A DNA stretch of 40,963 nt from CAIQIA01 sp049317465 (GCA_049317465.1 JBMOIF010000016.1:1-40963); one strand, 5' to 3'; shown: positions 24,553-34,605, counted from the stretch's first letter. Notes: generated by a model not told the origin, from the sequence alone. Translations and numbers: made by a program.

Positions 24553-26046
24553 ATGAAGTTTTTCTCAACCTACGAGAAAGCCAAAGAAAAGCTCTTGGCA
24601 ACCTCAAACCCGAAGTCGACCGGCTGGATAGAAAGGTTTTTGGATGTTATTCCGGAGTTATTGAAGATCGTAAGTTTAAAGGCGGGTGCAAGGCCTGAGG
24701 ATAGTCAACAACTCCAGGACAAAGATCAGAGGGCCTTGGAGTGGATGCAGCGCATTGAGAATGATGACTTCATGCTTGAGATTGGCGAGAGTCTGTCAAC
24801 ACAAAGGCAGAGCTTGATGCTGAGAAGAACAGAACTATGCATCAACCACAGTCTTACAACAGGCTTTGCGACTTGGCTGCTCGGCACACACCCTGAGTTT
24901 GGATCTGTGCTTGTTTTACAACTTAATTACGCCCTAGAAGCAATCCTATTTGAAGAGTTGGATCTCTATCTATTGGCGCCACAAGGCATTGAGCAAGCCT
25001 GGAGCCTCGCAAGTCTTTGGGGAATGCTAATGACAAACACACTCTACACGCCACGATTCGAAGAGTCACTGTCACGCTACTTAAAGACGATGCCAGCCTT
25101 TGGTGGGCTAAATCTTTCATATCATAGCCCATTCCATACAATGACATTTGGTCATGCAGGGTTGCTGAAGTTTCATTTGGGCGGTTACGATCTTCGTGCA
25201 AAGGCTCGGGTAGTAAACAACCACCTCTGGTTCGATGCCTCTAGGCTCTTTCCAACTGTAGTTGCCGAGACAACCGAATTCACACCTACCGGTAGGTTTA
25301 TCGAGATTGAGGCGATGGAACCTGTCTTCCATTGCAAGGTAGGCCAGCTGTACCGAGTGAGCAACACAGTCGACCATCGAATGCTGGATCTTGCTTACCT
25401 CGCAACCAGTAGCACCTACATACCAACGGTGCGCGAGAGCTTAGAGCTTGGCGACGGGGTAATACGGGGACTCTGGGTGGGGTTAACTTCGGGCAAACGA
25501 CAACTGCTAAATGAGCTGGAGATTGTTCTGGCAACGGTAGAGGCATTGATCGCCAACGATGGAATCAACTGTGTGTTTATTGACGGCTGGACAGGATCGT
25601 CAGTCGTTTTAAACAAAGATGAAAAGGTCACAGACACACCATCCGGGTACGAAAGCCATACTGCTGAAGCAGAAGCCTGCACAAAAGCCATCAATCAGCG
25701 CTGGCCAAGTCTGATGGTGAGAAGCCTGGTAGGGCTGCCGTACGAATACAAGGTGGCCACAGGCCTGCTCTGTAAGTTTTCACTGACGAGTGCTTATACT
25801 AGCTCAGTGATACCATCCAGGGTCTGCAGCTTGCCGGGAGTGATTCACTCAAGCCGTGTTGGTCGGGAGGTGATGAACATGCACATCTGGAGACATTCAG
25901 AGTTTGTACCTGATGAGCTAATCACCGACAGACTAGTGCCGGAAGCCAACATCAACCCATTGGATGCAGATTATCTCATTGACATTAGCTGCTACTCACA
26001 GTGGCTGAACAGACTGATTGCTCAGACAGGATTTCGCCGCTCTTAG
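24553..26046 (+). CDS. Uncharacterised 497-aa protein
   Basis: I do not recognise this protein. It begins MKFFSTYEKAKEKLLATS; GTG 24550 directly before the ATG could add one residue. The central part has strand-helix alternation and aromatic/His patches (YHSPFHTMTFGHAGLLKFH), followed by GLWVGLTSGKRQLLNELE and CVFIDGWTGSS, which could be a GT-B-like or other Rossmann layout. The C-terminal part has SRVGREVMNMHIWRHSEF. It follows the AlgX-like gene by 12 bases and probably shares its transcript. Its last 62 bases overlap the 3' end of a minus-strand gene. Base composition is AT-rich for this window, which points to transfer. Confidence 0.7.
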   Translation: MKFFSTYEKAKEKLLATSNPKSTGWIERFLDVIPELLKIVSLKAGARPEDSQQLQDKDQRALEWMQRIENDDFMLEIGESLSTQRQSLMLRRTELCINHSLTTGFATWLLGTHPEFGSVLVLQLNYALEAILFEELDLYLLAPQGIEQAWSLASLWGMLMTNTLYTPRFEESLSRYLKTMPAFGGLNLSYHSPFHTMTFGHAGLLKFHLGGYDLRAKARVVNNHLWFDASRLFPTVVAETTEFTPTGRFIEIEAMEPVFHCKVGQLYRVSNTVDHRMLDLAYLATSSTYIPTVRESLELGDGVIRGLWVGLTSGKRQLLNELEIVLATVEALIANDGINCVFIDGWTGSSVVLNKDEKVTDTPSGYESHTAEAEACTKAINQRWPSLMVRSLVGLPYEYKVATGLLCKFSLTSAYTSSVIPSRVCSLPGVIHSSRVGREVMNMHIWRHSEFVPDELITDRLVPEANINPLDADYLIDISCYSQWLNRLIAQTGFRRS

Positions 26047-28099
26047 TTATTAGTTGTTCTACAATTGCCAGCTCTGCAGGCCCGAGAGAACTGAGCCGAC
26101 TATTGCCACTGACTTCCTCAAGGAATGTGCTTGCAAAGCTTCGTGCACTGATGGTGTAGGCACGCAACCCACCGTGACGTAGTTCGTCCGCACGTGTCGA
26201 TAGATAAGAACGACCATGCTGATAGAACTTACGAGCAAGCAGCTCAGGCCCACCAAAGAAGACGCTCCCAGTGTAACTACGGTGAAAAGGATCTCGAAGA
26301 TTATACTGCTTATAGATATCCCCTTGGAGATAGCCATCAGACATAATATCAATCATGTTGCGATCACCAATCAACAGATAGTCGCCGCAAGCCGCTGGAC
26401 TACCAAAAGAAGTGTAGTAATAGGGTCCAGCCCGCCTGACAAGGCGGATATCGAGATCATGAACAAGAAAATCAGGACGCAGCCAGATGATGCGATCGTA
26501 GGGTCCAGAGACTGATTCGTGCTGCCGAAGCAGTGAAGCGAGGCGCGCAAACTTATAAAACATCTTGTACTGGTTACAACCAGCTGGTGGATGCTGAATA
26601 CCTGTGCGTTGATTCGCGTCAGCTTCAATAAGCTGCTCGTCTTCAACATCAATGATTGACCACTGAGGAAGACCGATCCGCTGGGCAGAGTAAGGATGAA
26701 GGTCGCAGATCTGTGTGACTTCATCAACAACTGAAATCTGATCAGGGATTAGCGCCTGATAAGTACAGGGGAACAACTGCGCAAATGCAGTGTCAGTCAG
26801 CAGACCAGAGGCATTGAGTGCGGCATATTGCTGGGGCAACATGCGACTGAGGCGATTGGCATGAGTACCACGGGGAAAACCAGGATCTTTCCAGAGACTG
26901 ATGAGAAGATCTGCTTGAAGTGGTGCAACAATATTCGAAATAAGAGCGGGCAGCGTTTCGCGAAAACCACGAGCTTGACCTGAACAAAGCACTGCTGTGC
27001 GGGGTTGTTCAATCGACGCAATAGGGCGAATTAAGGTGGAGCGGCGGGGGGAGACGTAGAGATTATGACTTGAACTACAAGCACGCAGTTGAAACGCAGC
27101 CGCAGCAACTGTGGCCGGCTGAAGACGTATTGAACTGTTGAGTACCCGCTCCAGAAGATCAATGCAGCGGGTTGCAGAAAATAGGAAGCGGCAGACACCG
27201 ATATAGGTGTAATTATCAATTATGCGCAGCAACTTAGTGCCGTGGATGAGCATACCAGCACCCACATAAATACGATTAAACAAAGATTCTACATGGAGGT
27301 TACCAATGAGCGGTGCATGTGCTGCCGGGTCAGCAGGTGACTGCACTACAGAATCAAACGACCAGTAGAAATAATTGGGATCCAGGGTTGGTAGATGACG
27401 CCGGGCGGTCAGGGCGCGTTGTCGTAGCTGAGGATTAGCCGTGGAGGCCTCAACCAAGAAAAAAGCATTGATGAGCGAAGTGAGCTGGCTGTCGGGTATC
27501 GACCGAGTCTGTTGAACCAAGGATGACACATCACGGAGATCTGTCTGAACCTTGAGAGCCTGAAAGGCAGAGGAATTGCGATGAAGACTCTCGATTAGAG
27601 GGCGAAAGTGGGGAGGCAGCTGACAGTAATCAAGAAGACGAACAAGAAAAGCATGCACAGGGTCAAGTCGCCAGAGTGCAATACCATCAAGATTGACCAA
27701 CAAAGCATAAATGAGATCATGCTGCGATGGCTCTAGACGAACAGACTCGACAAGGTCAAGCAAGACATGGTAAAAGCCGCTCTGCTTTACTTCATTGAGA
27801 TAACCTGGTAACTCACGAGAATCAACAAGATCAAGCAACTGCTGAATAGCCTGCTTGGCTTGATCAACCTCACCAAACGCTAGGTGCAATGGCGCACGAT
27901 AGTGATGCGCCTTGAACGATTGAGGTCCTGAATAAGAGATTAGACGGTTCAGAACTTCGCGCGGGTGTGCTTCCCCGGAAAAGAGCTGGACCAGCACGCG
28001 ACTGGGTTCATCGAGGTTGGCCCACGGTTCAACCCCTTCTCGCAGATCTCTGAGAAATTGGAGGATTTGATCAGGGTACAAGGCACGCTGGAAGCTCAT
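25985..28099 (-). CDS. Large putative glycosyltransferase with unknown N-terminal region
   Basis: This 704-aa product has ~370 N-terminal residues, helical and TPR-like in places, that match no family I know. The C-terminal ~330 residues read like a GT-A-type transferase of capsule clusters: RTAVLCSGQARGFRETLP opens the domain, LLISLWKDPG follows, and YDRIIWLRPDFLVHDLDI supplies a likely acidic metal motif. The later TSFGSPAACGDYLLIGDR segment is typical of such enzymes. The activity is inferred from these motifs only. ATG 28099 begins MSFQRALYPDQIL. It overlaps the convergent gene by 62 bases, so both proteins read through the same DNA at their C termini. Confidence 0.68.
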   Translation of the reverse strand: MSFQRALYPDQILQFLRDLREGVEPWANLDEPSRVLVQLFSGEAHPREVLNRLISYSGPQSFKAHHYRAPLHLAFGEVDQAKQAIQQLLDLVDSRELPGYLNEVKQSGFYHVLLDLVESVRLEPSQHDLIYALLVNLDGIALWRLDPVHAFLVRLLDYCQLPPHFRPLIESLHRNSSAFQALKVQTDLRDVSSLVQQTRSIPDSQLTSLINAFFLVEASTANPQLRQRALTARRHLPTLDPNYFYWSFDSVVQSPADPAAHAPLIGNLHVESLFNRIYVGAGMLIHGTKLLRIIDNYTYIGVCRFLFSATRCIDLLERVLNSSIRLQPATVAAAAFQLRACSSSHNLYVSPRRSTLIRPIASIEQPRTAVLCSGQARGFRETLPALISNIVAPLQADLLISLWKDPGFPRGTHANRLSRMLPQQYAALNASGLLTDTAFAQLFPCTYQALIPDQISVVDEVTQICDLHPYSAQRIGLPQWSIIDVEDEQLIEADANQRTGIQHPPAGCNQYKMFYKFARLASLLRQHESVSGPYDRIIWLRPDFLVHDLDIRLVRRAGPYYYTSFGSPAACGDYLLIGDRNMIDIMSDGYLQGDIYKQYNLRDPFHRSYTGSVFFGGPELLARKFYQHGRSYLSTRADELRHGGLRAYTISARSFASTFLEEVSGNSRLSSLGPAELAIVEQLITKSGEILSEQSVCSATVSSS

Positions 28100-28137
28100 A
28101 CTCAGATCACAGCAATCAAATCATAGATGAAGATTGG

Positions 28138-29571
28138 TTAGATCACGTTAAAGATGCGAAGTCTGAGGCTTGAACCGAGAAAGATGGGGAAGCCAAGGTG
28201 CGCGGTGACACAGGCATCAGTATCAAACAACACTTCAAAGCAAAACTCATGAAAAACCACAGAAGACGTCATGGGCTGCCTGAGTCCAAAACTACGACCA
28301 TCAAAAAGACAAAGGTTGTTGAGGATTTCCCTGGGCTCAACACCGTGAATAGATGCATCAACTGCCAGCCGAAGTGCGGCAGAAGTAGGTATGGGGAGAT
28401 AGAGATATGCCTGTTTTAAGTGGGCAGTGGGATGTGGAAGAGCTTGCTGAGGGGAACCATTGAAATAACAATGAACGAACAAGTCTCCTTCGGCACTGGT
28501 TTTAAGCTTAAAGGAAAGTGGAACATCTGTGTCTTCAAGGAAGAAAAAAGCAGACGAACGACTTGACGGGCTGCCATCACAATCCACAACTTGACGTTTT
28601 GATATCAATTGGAATGTTGACGACTGTGGAAGCTTCAACGAGCCGTTCTGAACAAGATTAGTTTTGGTGCGGACACTCAAGAGATTTTGATAATTGCAAC
28701 CCAGCAACAACTCCTGCTCAATCCCGGTACGGCTGTCACGTGATTCGGCAGCAAGCCAACTTGTTAGATCCCGACCATGATCTGTAACGACCTGCAGAGT
28801 TTCAGGGCTGAGAATGCTGCGTTCAAACCATTTGATCATGCAGATGTGATCTGGCAATGACGGAGCAACAAGATCAGCGGTCTTGACAAAACCACCCCGA
28901 TAAGAAGCCTTAGCCTCAACAAATCTATTGTGACAGACATTGAGAGTATGACCACTTCCAAGGGCGTGAATGACAGTGGGCGGAAGTATTTCCTCCAGAG
29001 GCGCCTCAAGAGCAGACCAATTGCTAACAAGGCTAGCCTGGACGTCTTTCACAAGCTGCCAGTCACTGCGGTGAGCAACGCGGCCTTCAATCTGACCATC
29101 CACCAATAACTCAAGTTTCCATTTAGCTGCAAGAGTTTCGCAGGCTGTACCTTGAGATCGGAGCTTAGGCCAGTACCAACGATCAGGCAGGTTTGCAAGG
29201 GGGACTGAAGGCTTCCGCCGTGTGGAACTCTCCAAACGACTGAGAACCTCTGAGATATCAAAAAAACGAAAAAAGAGACTGTTTGATGCAACAGTCGTAA
29301 AATACTCAAACTCGGGATTGTCGAGAGTCGCTCTCTCAAAGCATTCCATATGGCCGGCCAAAAGAGTGTGACCGAAGGCCTTACGTTCGAAACCTCCCCG
29401 AAACACTGTCACCCGGGAAGAGCTGATCTGATCCTCACGAGCTGGAGACTTACAACCGAGGTTCACATAGAGATGTGACAGCTGATCGGTATAGGCCAGG
29501 AAGTTAGCCACATAATGGTCGAGAAATGCGGCCGACTCATTGTAGAGAGCAGAAAAGATAAATCTCGCCAT
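28138..29571 (-). CDS. Uncharacterised protein, possibly glycosyltransferase-like
   Basis: This 477-aa product starts MARFIFSALYNESAAFLDHY; a TTG two codons upstream is possible but less likely. The opening strand and the later FEYFTTVASNSLFFRFFDI segment recall core-2/I-branching (GT14-like) enzymes, whose motif includes SNS after a Val/Leu-rich strand. The resemblance is weak. The C-terminal ~130 residues (FFLEDTDVPLSFKLKTSAEG onward) look beta-rich, perhaps a carbohydrate-binding or jelly-roll module. Its start is 12 bases after the preceding GT4 stop, so it is likely in the same minus-strand operon. Composition is AT-rich compared with that GT4, an abrupt change at ~29600. Confidence 0.62.
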   Translation of the reverse strand: MARFIFSALYNESAAFLDHYVANFLAYTDQLSHLYVNLGCKSPAREDQISSSRVTVFRGGFERKAFGHTLLAGHMECFERATLDNPEFEYFTTVASNSLFFRFFDISEVLSRLESSTRRKPSVPLANLPDRWYWPKLRSQGTACETLAAKWKLELLVDGQIEGRVAHRSDWQLVKDVQASLVSNWSALEAPLEEILPPTVIHALGSGHTLNVCHNRFVEAKASYRGGFVKTADLVAPSLPDHICMIKWFERSILSPETLQVVTDHGRDLTSWLAAESRDSRTGIEQELLLGCNYQNLLSVRTKTNLVQNGSLKLPQSSTFQLISKRQVVDCDGSPSSRSSAFFFLEDTDVPLSFKLKTSAEGDLFVHCYFNGSPQQALPHPTAHLKQAYLYLPIPTSAALRLAVDASIHGVEPREILNNLCLFDGRSFGLRQPMTSSVVFHEFCFEVLFDTDACVTAHLGFPIFLGSSLRLRIFNVI

Positions 29572-29583
29572 GAACAATCTATG

Positions 29584-30846
29584 TCACCCCGTTGGACTGG
29601 CCAACATTGTACTGTACAGCAAGAGGTGTTGGTCAAAACAGTCATTAGCCGACAGAGGCGCTCGAATCTGATCAACAAGACCTTGATGCAGTTCGCGATT
29701 GCCGATGCAGCGCTCGATACGACTGGCCAAAGAAGCTTCACTCTGGGCCGTAAACGTAATGCCACCACGGTCACTGATCTTTTCAGCGGTACCGCCGATG
29801 TCACTGCCGATGATCGGCAACAGATTGGCGAAAGCCTCCTGGATCACCACCGGTGAGTTTTCCCACCAGATCGACGGGATGATCATCCAGTCGGCATCCG
29901 CCATAAGCGCCTTGACTTCGGGTTGGCGATAGCTGCCGCGCAGCAGCACCCGATCGCGCACACGCTCGTGCAGCAGTTCAAACTCATCCTGGAATGGCTG
30001 GGGTTGGTGTTCCAGATTGGCACCATGCAATTGAATCAAGAAATTGGTGATCCCAGATTCCTGCAGCAGGTAAGCCGCCTTGAGCAACAGCAAGGTGCCT
30101 TTGTAGAGGTTGAGCTGCCCAAAAAAGGCAAAGCGATTGAGCTCGCTGGAATAACTCCGTCGTTGCTTGACGCTGGCATCAATGCCCATGGCGGCGGGCA
30201 AGCCATTTTCGATCATCACAAACAACGGATGATCAATGCCACAGGTGCGGTAGCGGTCGATCAAGAACTGGCTGGGGCTGACGAGGGCATCACAGCTTTC
30301 GAGGATGGTGCTGATGTAGTGATGCCGCAGAAACATGTCCTGGGCCGACCGTTCGGGATAGCACAACGAACAGGCCAGGGGGGTGGCCTTGTCGCACAGC
30401 TTCTGCTGGCTGGTTTTGACCATCTGGCCGTTGTGCATGCAGAGCGCCAGGTATTCGTGCAGGGTGACGACGATGCGACTGGCGGGGCTGAGGGTCTGCA
30501 GCAGCGGGATCACATCAATGCCGAAGTGGCTGTAATGCTGCAGGTGGATGATGTCGGGCTGGATGTGTTCCAGCAGGCGCTGAAGGCCACGGCGCAGGCT
30601 GGGGATATGGGCATTGCTGAAGCGAAACCAGTCGCAGGCGGTGCCGATCAGGTATTCGCGGTCGGTGCCTTCGACACTGCGCAGTTCACCATGGCTGAGC
30701 ACCCCGCGGCTGGTGTGAACGGCGGCGAGAATCCAGGCATCGTGACCGGTACGGGAAACAGCTTCGCGGAATAACGAGAAGGCGGCATTTTCGGCACCAC
30801 CCACCGAGAAGCTTTCGTGACCGTGAACGAGGTAGAGAATCTTCAT
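29584..30846 (-). CDS. Glycosyltransferase family 4
   Basis: This 420-aa GT-B enzyme starts MKILYLVHGHESFSVGGAEN, the Gly-rich acceptor loop of the GT4 family. It continues with IIHLQHYSHFGIDVIP and HEYLALCMHNGQM, and with CSLCYPERS (possible zinc-type cysteines in the N-terminal domain). The C-terminal domain holds FFGQLNLYKGTLLLLKA, IIPSIWWENSPVVIQEAFAN with the EX7E-like acidic pair, and IIGSDIGGTAEKISDRGGI. Its ATG overlaps the preceding GT2 stop (ATGA). The donor is unknown. GC is high again here. Confidence 0.9.
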   Translation of the reverse strand: MKILYLVHGHESFSVGGAENAAFSLFREAVSRTGHDAWILAAVHTSRGVLSHGELRSVEGTDREYLIGTACDWFRFSNAHIPSLRRGLQRLLEHIQPDIIHLQHYSHFGIDVIPLLQTLSPASRIVVTLHEYLALCMHNGQMVKTSQQKLCDKATPLACSLCYPERSAQDMFLRHHYISTILESCDALVSPSQFLIDRYRTCGIDHPLFVMIENGLPAAMGIDASVKQRRSYSSELNRFAFFGQLNLYKGTLLLLKAAYLLQESGITNFLIQLHGANLEHQPQPFQDEFELLHERVRDRVLLRGSYRQPEVKALMADADWMIIPSIWWENSPVVIQEAFANLLPIIGSDIGGTAEKISDRGGITFTAQSEASLASRIERCIGNRELHQGLVDQIRAPLSANDCFDQHLLLYSTMLASPTG

Positions 30847-33011
30847 GGCTGGGTGGCACCGAGGCGGCAGTGCTTGAGGCGATCGATGGCGCTGCACCAG
30901 CGCTGGTGATGGGTGAAGGCATTGGCCGCCACCACCTTCTGGCGCAGCAGACCACTGGCATCGGCCAGGTTCACACTCTGGCGTTCGAGGTGGTAGAAGG
31001 TGGCATCAAGGTCAACGTAAAGCCCGCCACCGTTCTGGCGCAGCTTCCAGCAGAGGTCGGTGTCTTCGAAATCCCCCACGATGAAGTGGCTGTCAAAACC
31101 ACCCACAGCACGGTAATGCTCGGTGGCCACCAGCAGACAGGCGGCGGTGACCGATTCGACCTCCCGTAGCTGGTGGCGGTCGGCCTGGCTGAAGTTGACA
31201 TTCACCCCCTTGAGGGGATGGTCATTGAGCCAGACGCGACCGAGATCACCATCCAGGTCGTCTTCCTTGACGAACTCCATGCCCATGTGCTGGATGGCTC
31301 CATTGTCAAACAGCAGCCGCGCCCCAAGGGCGGCGATGGCGGGATGGTGCTGCTGCATGGCCCGCAGCAGGGTTTCGAGGCTCAGGTCATGGGCGGGCAG
31401 CACATCGGAATTGAACAGCAGCAACCAGGGAGCGGTGGCATAGGCCGCACCACGGTTGTTGGCACCGGCAAAACCAAGGTTGCGGGGATTGATGACGGTT
31501 TCGAAGGGAATGCGGTACAGCGTCTGGCAGCGCTTGGTGAGGGCACGGAAGTCGGCCTCGAGGCTGGGGTCATCGAGCACATAGATCAGCTGCAGCTGCG
31601 GTGCATCGGGCCGTCGGCGACGCCAGGCGTTGAACCAGTTGAGCTGATATTCCATGAAGTCGATGCGCCCATAGAGGGGCACCACCACCGACAACTCGGC
31701 GGCAGCATCGAGCAAGCCATGGCGGTTGTGTTCGGCGGGCTGGCTGAGGCGCTGCTGCACCTCGTCGTACCATGCATCACGTACACGGGCGAGGGCGGGC
31801 GGTGAGCGCAGCACGCACTGATCGCTGATGGCGTCGTTGAGCACCTGCTTGAGCTGATCGGTGCTGAGGGGCAGGGACTGCAGCAGCTGCCGCAGGCAGA
31901 ACTGCTCACCGTTGTGCAACACCACGAACAGTTCGGCGGCTTCACCGGCCTGAAGGGGCTGGCGTTCGTCGGCGATGAAGAGGCGGCTGAGGCGCAGGCC
32001 GGAGTCGTGGTCGGAGGGGGCACCGCAGCGTTGCATCACGGCCTGCAGATCGGGCCGGGCAAAGTACGAGGCACTGCCCAGATCAAGGCGGTGCACACGG
32101 GCGCCACGCACCAGGCAGAGCTCGCGCAACTGACGGCTGGCATCAACGATCCAGCCGTCGATGCGCAGAAGGGTGCCGCAGGGGCTGAGGCCGATGGCGT
32201 CGATGGCGGCCACAAAGCCACACTCGGCGGCCTTGTCGACGGCATGGGGCAACTGGTCGCGGGGGTTGTCCTGCAACCAGGCAAGGGTCGAGAGCACCCG
32301 GGCGACGAGTTCAACCTCGGCGGCATGGGAAGCACAGAACGACGAAGCCTGCAGCCATGCGAGGCGGGCGGCGGTGCTGTCGCGATCGCCATTCTCGAGA
32401 TCGAACCAAGCCAGGGTCAGCTGAGCGTGAAAGGCGGCTTCGGCCTGGGGGGCAGAGGCAATGAGATGGGCGAGCTGATCGGCGGCAGAGGGGCGCTGCC
32501 CCAGGGCCAGGGCACTGCGGGCAGCGAACAGCAGGGCCCAGGGCAGCAGGTCACCGGCTGCCTCACCGGCGGCGGCGGTGGCCTGCATCAACGGGCCAGA
32601 GAGGTCGTGACGCTGGGCAGCAAAGGCGGCATCACCGAGGGCGTAGCAGTCGCTGGGCGACAGCACGGCGATGAGGGCCGGCAGGGTGGGGATGTCGAGG
32701 CAATCGATCACCGCCCGATGGCGACCGGCCACGACCTGGCCGGCGAGGGTCTCCATCTGGGCAGCGGCGACACGGGCGGCCACAGGACCGTCAAGGGGTT
32801 CAAACACCCGCTGCAAGCTGCGGTCAGCGGGCAGCTGCGCGACAGGCGGCGGAGGCGACGGCAGCACCACCACAGGGGCGCTGGGCCTGGGGGGCAGGGC
32901 TTCGGGCTGGGGAGCGGCATCACCATTGAGGCGTTGCCACAGCTCGGGCTGGTGCGGATTGAGCAGCAGGCTGCGTTGAAGAGCCTCACGCGTGGCGGCG
33001 GTGGCTGTCAT
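30843..33011 (-). CDS. TPR-like protein fused to glycosyltransferase family 2
   Basis: This 722-aa protein has a ~440-residue N-terminal part with helical repeats (LQRSLLLNPHQPELWQRLNG, then a Pro-rich stretch and Ala-rich helices). It is followed by GT2 (~450-720): ELSVVVPLYGRIDFMEYQL, LIYVLDDPSLE, NLGFAGANNRGAAYATAPW, LLFNSDVLP as DxD equivalent and DFEDTDLCWKLRQNG as the late catalytic motif. I chose ATG 33011 (MTATAATREALQ) because GGAG lies just upstream and the GC-rich coding pattern begins there. ATG 33104 would overlap the previous gene and adds AT-rich residues. It is coupled to the GT4 behind it. The donor is unknown. Confidence 0.82.
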   Translation of the reverse strand: MTATAATREALQRSLLLNPHQPELWQRLNGDAAPQPEALPPRPSAPVVVLPSPPPPVAQLPADRSLQRVFEPLDGPVAARVAAAQMETLAGQVVAGRHRAVIDCLDIPTLPALIAVLSPSDCYALGDAAFAAQRHDLSGPLMQATAAAGEAAGDLLPWALLFAARSALALGQRPSAADQLAHLIASAPQAEAAFHAQLTLAWFDLENGDRDSTAARLAWLQASSFCASHAAEVELVARVLSTLAWLQDNPRDQLPHAVDKAAECGFVAAIDAIGLSPCGTLLRIDGWIVDASRQLRELCLVRGARVHRLDLGSASYFARPDLQAVMQRCGAPSDHDSGLRLSRLFIADERQPLQAGEAAELFVVLHNGEQFCLRQLLQSLPLSTDQLKQVLNDAISDQCVLRSPPALARVRDAWYDEVQQRLSQPAEHNRHGLLDAAAELSVVVPLYGRIDFMEYQLNWFNAWRRRRPDAPQLQLIYVLDDPSLEADFRALTKRCQTLYRIPFETVINPRNLGFAGANNRGAAYATAPWLLLFNSDVLPAHDLSLETLLRAMQQHHPAIAALGARLLFDNGAIQHMGMEFVKEDDLDGDLGRVWLNDHPLKGVNVNFSQADRHQLREVESVTAACLLVATEHYRAVGGFDSHFIVGDFEDTDLCWKLRQNGGGLYVDLDATFYHLERQSVNLADASGLLRQKVVAANAFTHHQRWCSAIDRLKHCRLGATQP

Positions 33012-33075
33012 CCGCTCCGGAACCGGTAGTAACAGGTTAACCGTCGGGTCCAAGCCACTTGCAGCAAAGGACTGG

Positions 33076-34605
33076 TCAAGCAGGACGGACGAGGTTCTGC
33101 TCATCAATGAAATCAAGACATCTTTTCACAGATTCATCAACAAATACGCGATAATTGTAACGCTGAGGATCATCGGTATGATCAATTGACTCCAAACAGT
33201 CAACGCCAAGAAACATATTGACCGGTGGTTCCCCAGAATCAAGATTGCGATCCGCTGGCTTCTGACCGTGCACAACAGTAGGGACATCGCACAGATACAT
33301 ATACTTAAAACTTTGCGTGCCAAAGCCACTGAGAGCCAAAGTACATTTAGAGATCTCAACCAATTGCTCATACTGCGTCAAACCCACGACCGAGGTGGCA
33401 CTCACAAAGTCAGATTGATCAGCAAACGCCAAGTAACCATTGGCAAGTTCATTCTCAAAAGCAGGACTCAGCATAGCAGTTGTATCTGAATTATTGAGGA
33501 CAGAAGAACTCATTCCATCTACAACGAGAAATATCTCTCGATTATATTTTTGATGAAGCGCCGTCGAGAGGGCGCCTGTAAACTCGAGCAGATTGAGGCA
33601 CATACGCGTGCCACCTCTAATGCCAACACAAACACCAATGCGGGAGTCATCACCAGAAGAAGAACAATTCAACGAGGAACGCAGATTCCTGGAAAGAGTC
33701 CTACCAAAGGTGGATCCCTTGCTAACAACAAGCGCAGTTGTGGCGTCAATAGACATCCCAAATCCATGCTGGCGGTTCTCAACGACTTTCATTTTTGACT
33801 GCGTAGCTGGCAAAAAGAAAGCTTGCTCTTGCGAGGGCAGAAAATAGTCAAAGCCGCTTGGCCTGAATATGGTTGACACCTGATCCGTGATACCCATCTC
33901 CTCAAGTCTGGCCAGGTGCGCCAGGTTATTCTGAAGATAATGACCGTAATGGATGGGGCACGGTGAAGGCATCAGCGCCATCGATTGACCGACCTTCAGA
34001 GACCTGAGATGGCGATCCCTGGCCTGAGGATCACGCCAAACATCCATTGGCAAAGCGCCCATAGATATCGAGAGAAAGTCGCTATAAATCCAAAAGCCAT
34101 AGGTTGGAAGACCATAGACTGAATTCTCCTGCAGATCGACGACATAAAGGCACACATCCGTTCGCTGCGGGTGATTGCAATACCAAAGCATGATAAAGCG
34201 TCGGGATTCATGGGCCGAGTCCTCTCCCTGAGAAGGGCGAATACAGGAAATATTTGGACCAACAAGGGGTTCAACACGAAAAGACCCCTTCAAACAAGGC
34301 GGGACATTTACTATAGAAAGTGGTTCGGCAGAAAAATCAAGATAGGCTTTGCCGTGAATGCACTGGAGATAGAGTTGAATAAAATCTTCACCATTTATAT
34401 ACCGGTCACGCTTGAGGCATACTACGCCGTTAAAACTAAAAGTTGAGGAGACAAGCTGGCGAGCGACCTCTTCATGCAAATCACGATCTACTACATGCTC
34501 CATATCGAGGATCAAAGCTTTGATCAATTGAAAGCACTGAATATTGTTGCCCACCTTGCCGGCAAATACATCTGAAAGCTGCCAGAAGGACTGCGGGAAG
34601 GTCAT
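33076..34605 (-). CDS. Uncharacterised 509-aa protein, weakly GT61-like
   Basis: ATG 34605 starts MTFPQSFWQLSDVFAGKVG and has a strong AGGGGGG ribosome site six bases upstream; the in-frame ATGs further back lack one. The central motif MPSPCPIHYGHYLQNNLAHL resembles the YGHWL-type motif of GT61/DUF563 transferases, and the C-terminal CTLALSGFGTQSFKYMYLC could match the late G-rich segment. However, the typical PHGS motif is missing, so the call is tentative. RIGVCVGIRGGTRMC is a likely domain boundary. The gene is AT-rich (near 45 percent GC by eye) between two GC-rich blocks, which suggests recent acquisition. It is divergent from the next gene across 192 bases. Confidence 0.6.
   Translation of the reverse strand: MTFPQSFWQLSDVFAGKVGNNIQCFQLIKALILDMEHVVDRDLHEEVARQLVSSTFSFNGVVCLKRDRYINGEDFIQLYLQCIHGKAYLDFSAEPLSIVNVPPCLKGSFRVEPLVGPNISCIRPSQGEDSAHESRRFIMLWYCNHPQRTDVCLYVVDLQENSVYGLPTYGFWIYSDFLSISMGALPMDVWRDPQARDRHLRSLKVGQSMALMPSPCPIHYGHYLQNNLAHLARLEEMGITDQVSTIFRPSGFDYFLPSQEQAFFLPATQSKMKVVENRQHGFGMSIDATTALVVSKGSTFGRTLSRNLRSSLNCSSSGDDSRIGVCVGIRGGTRMCLNLLEFTGALSTALHQKYNREIFLVVDGMSSSVLNNSDTTAMLSPAFENELANGYLAFADQSDFVSATSVVGLTQYEQLVEISKCTLALSGFGTQSFKYMYLCDVPTVVHGQKPADRNLDSGEPPVNMFLGVDCLESIDHTDDPQRYNYRVFVDESVKRCLDFIDEQNLVRPA

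Noticed and set aside
31914..33029. 371-aa plus-strand open frame
   Set aside because: Gly/Gln-rich antisense of the TPR-like/GT2 gene.
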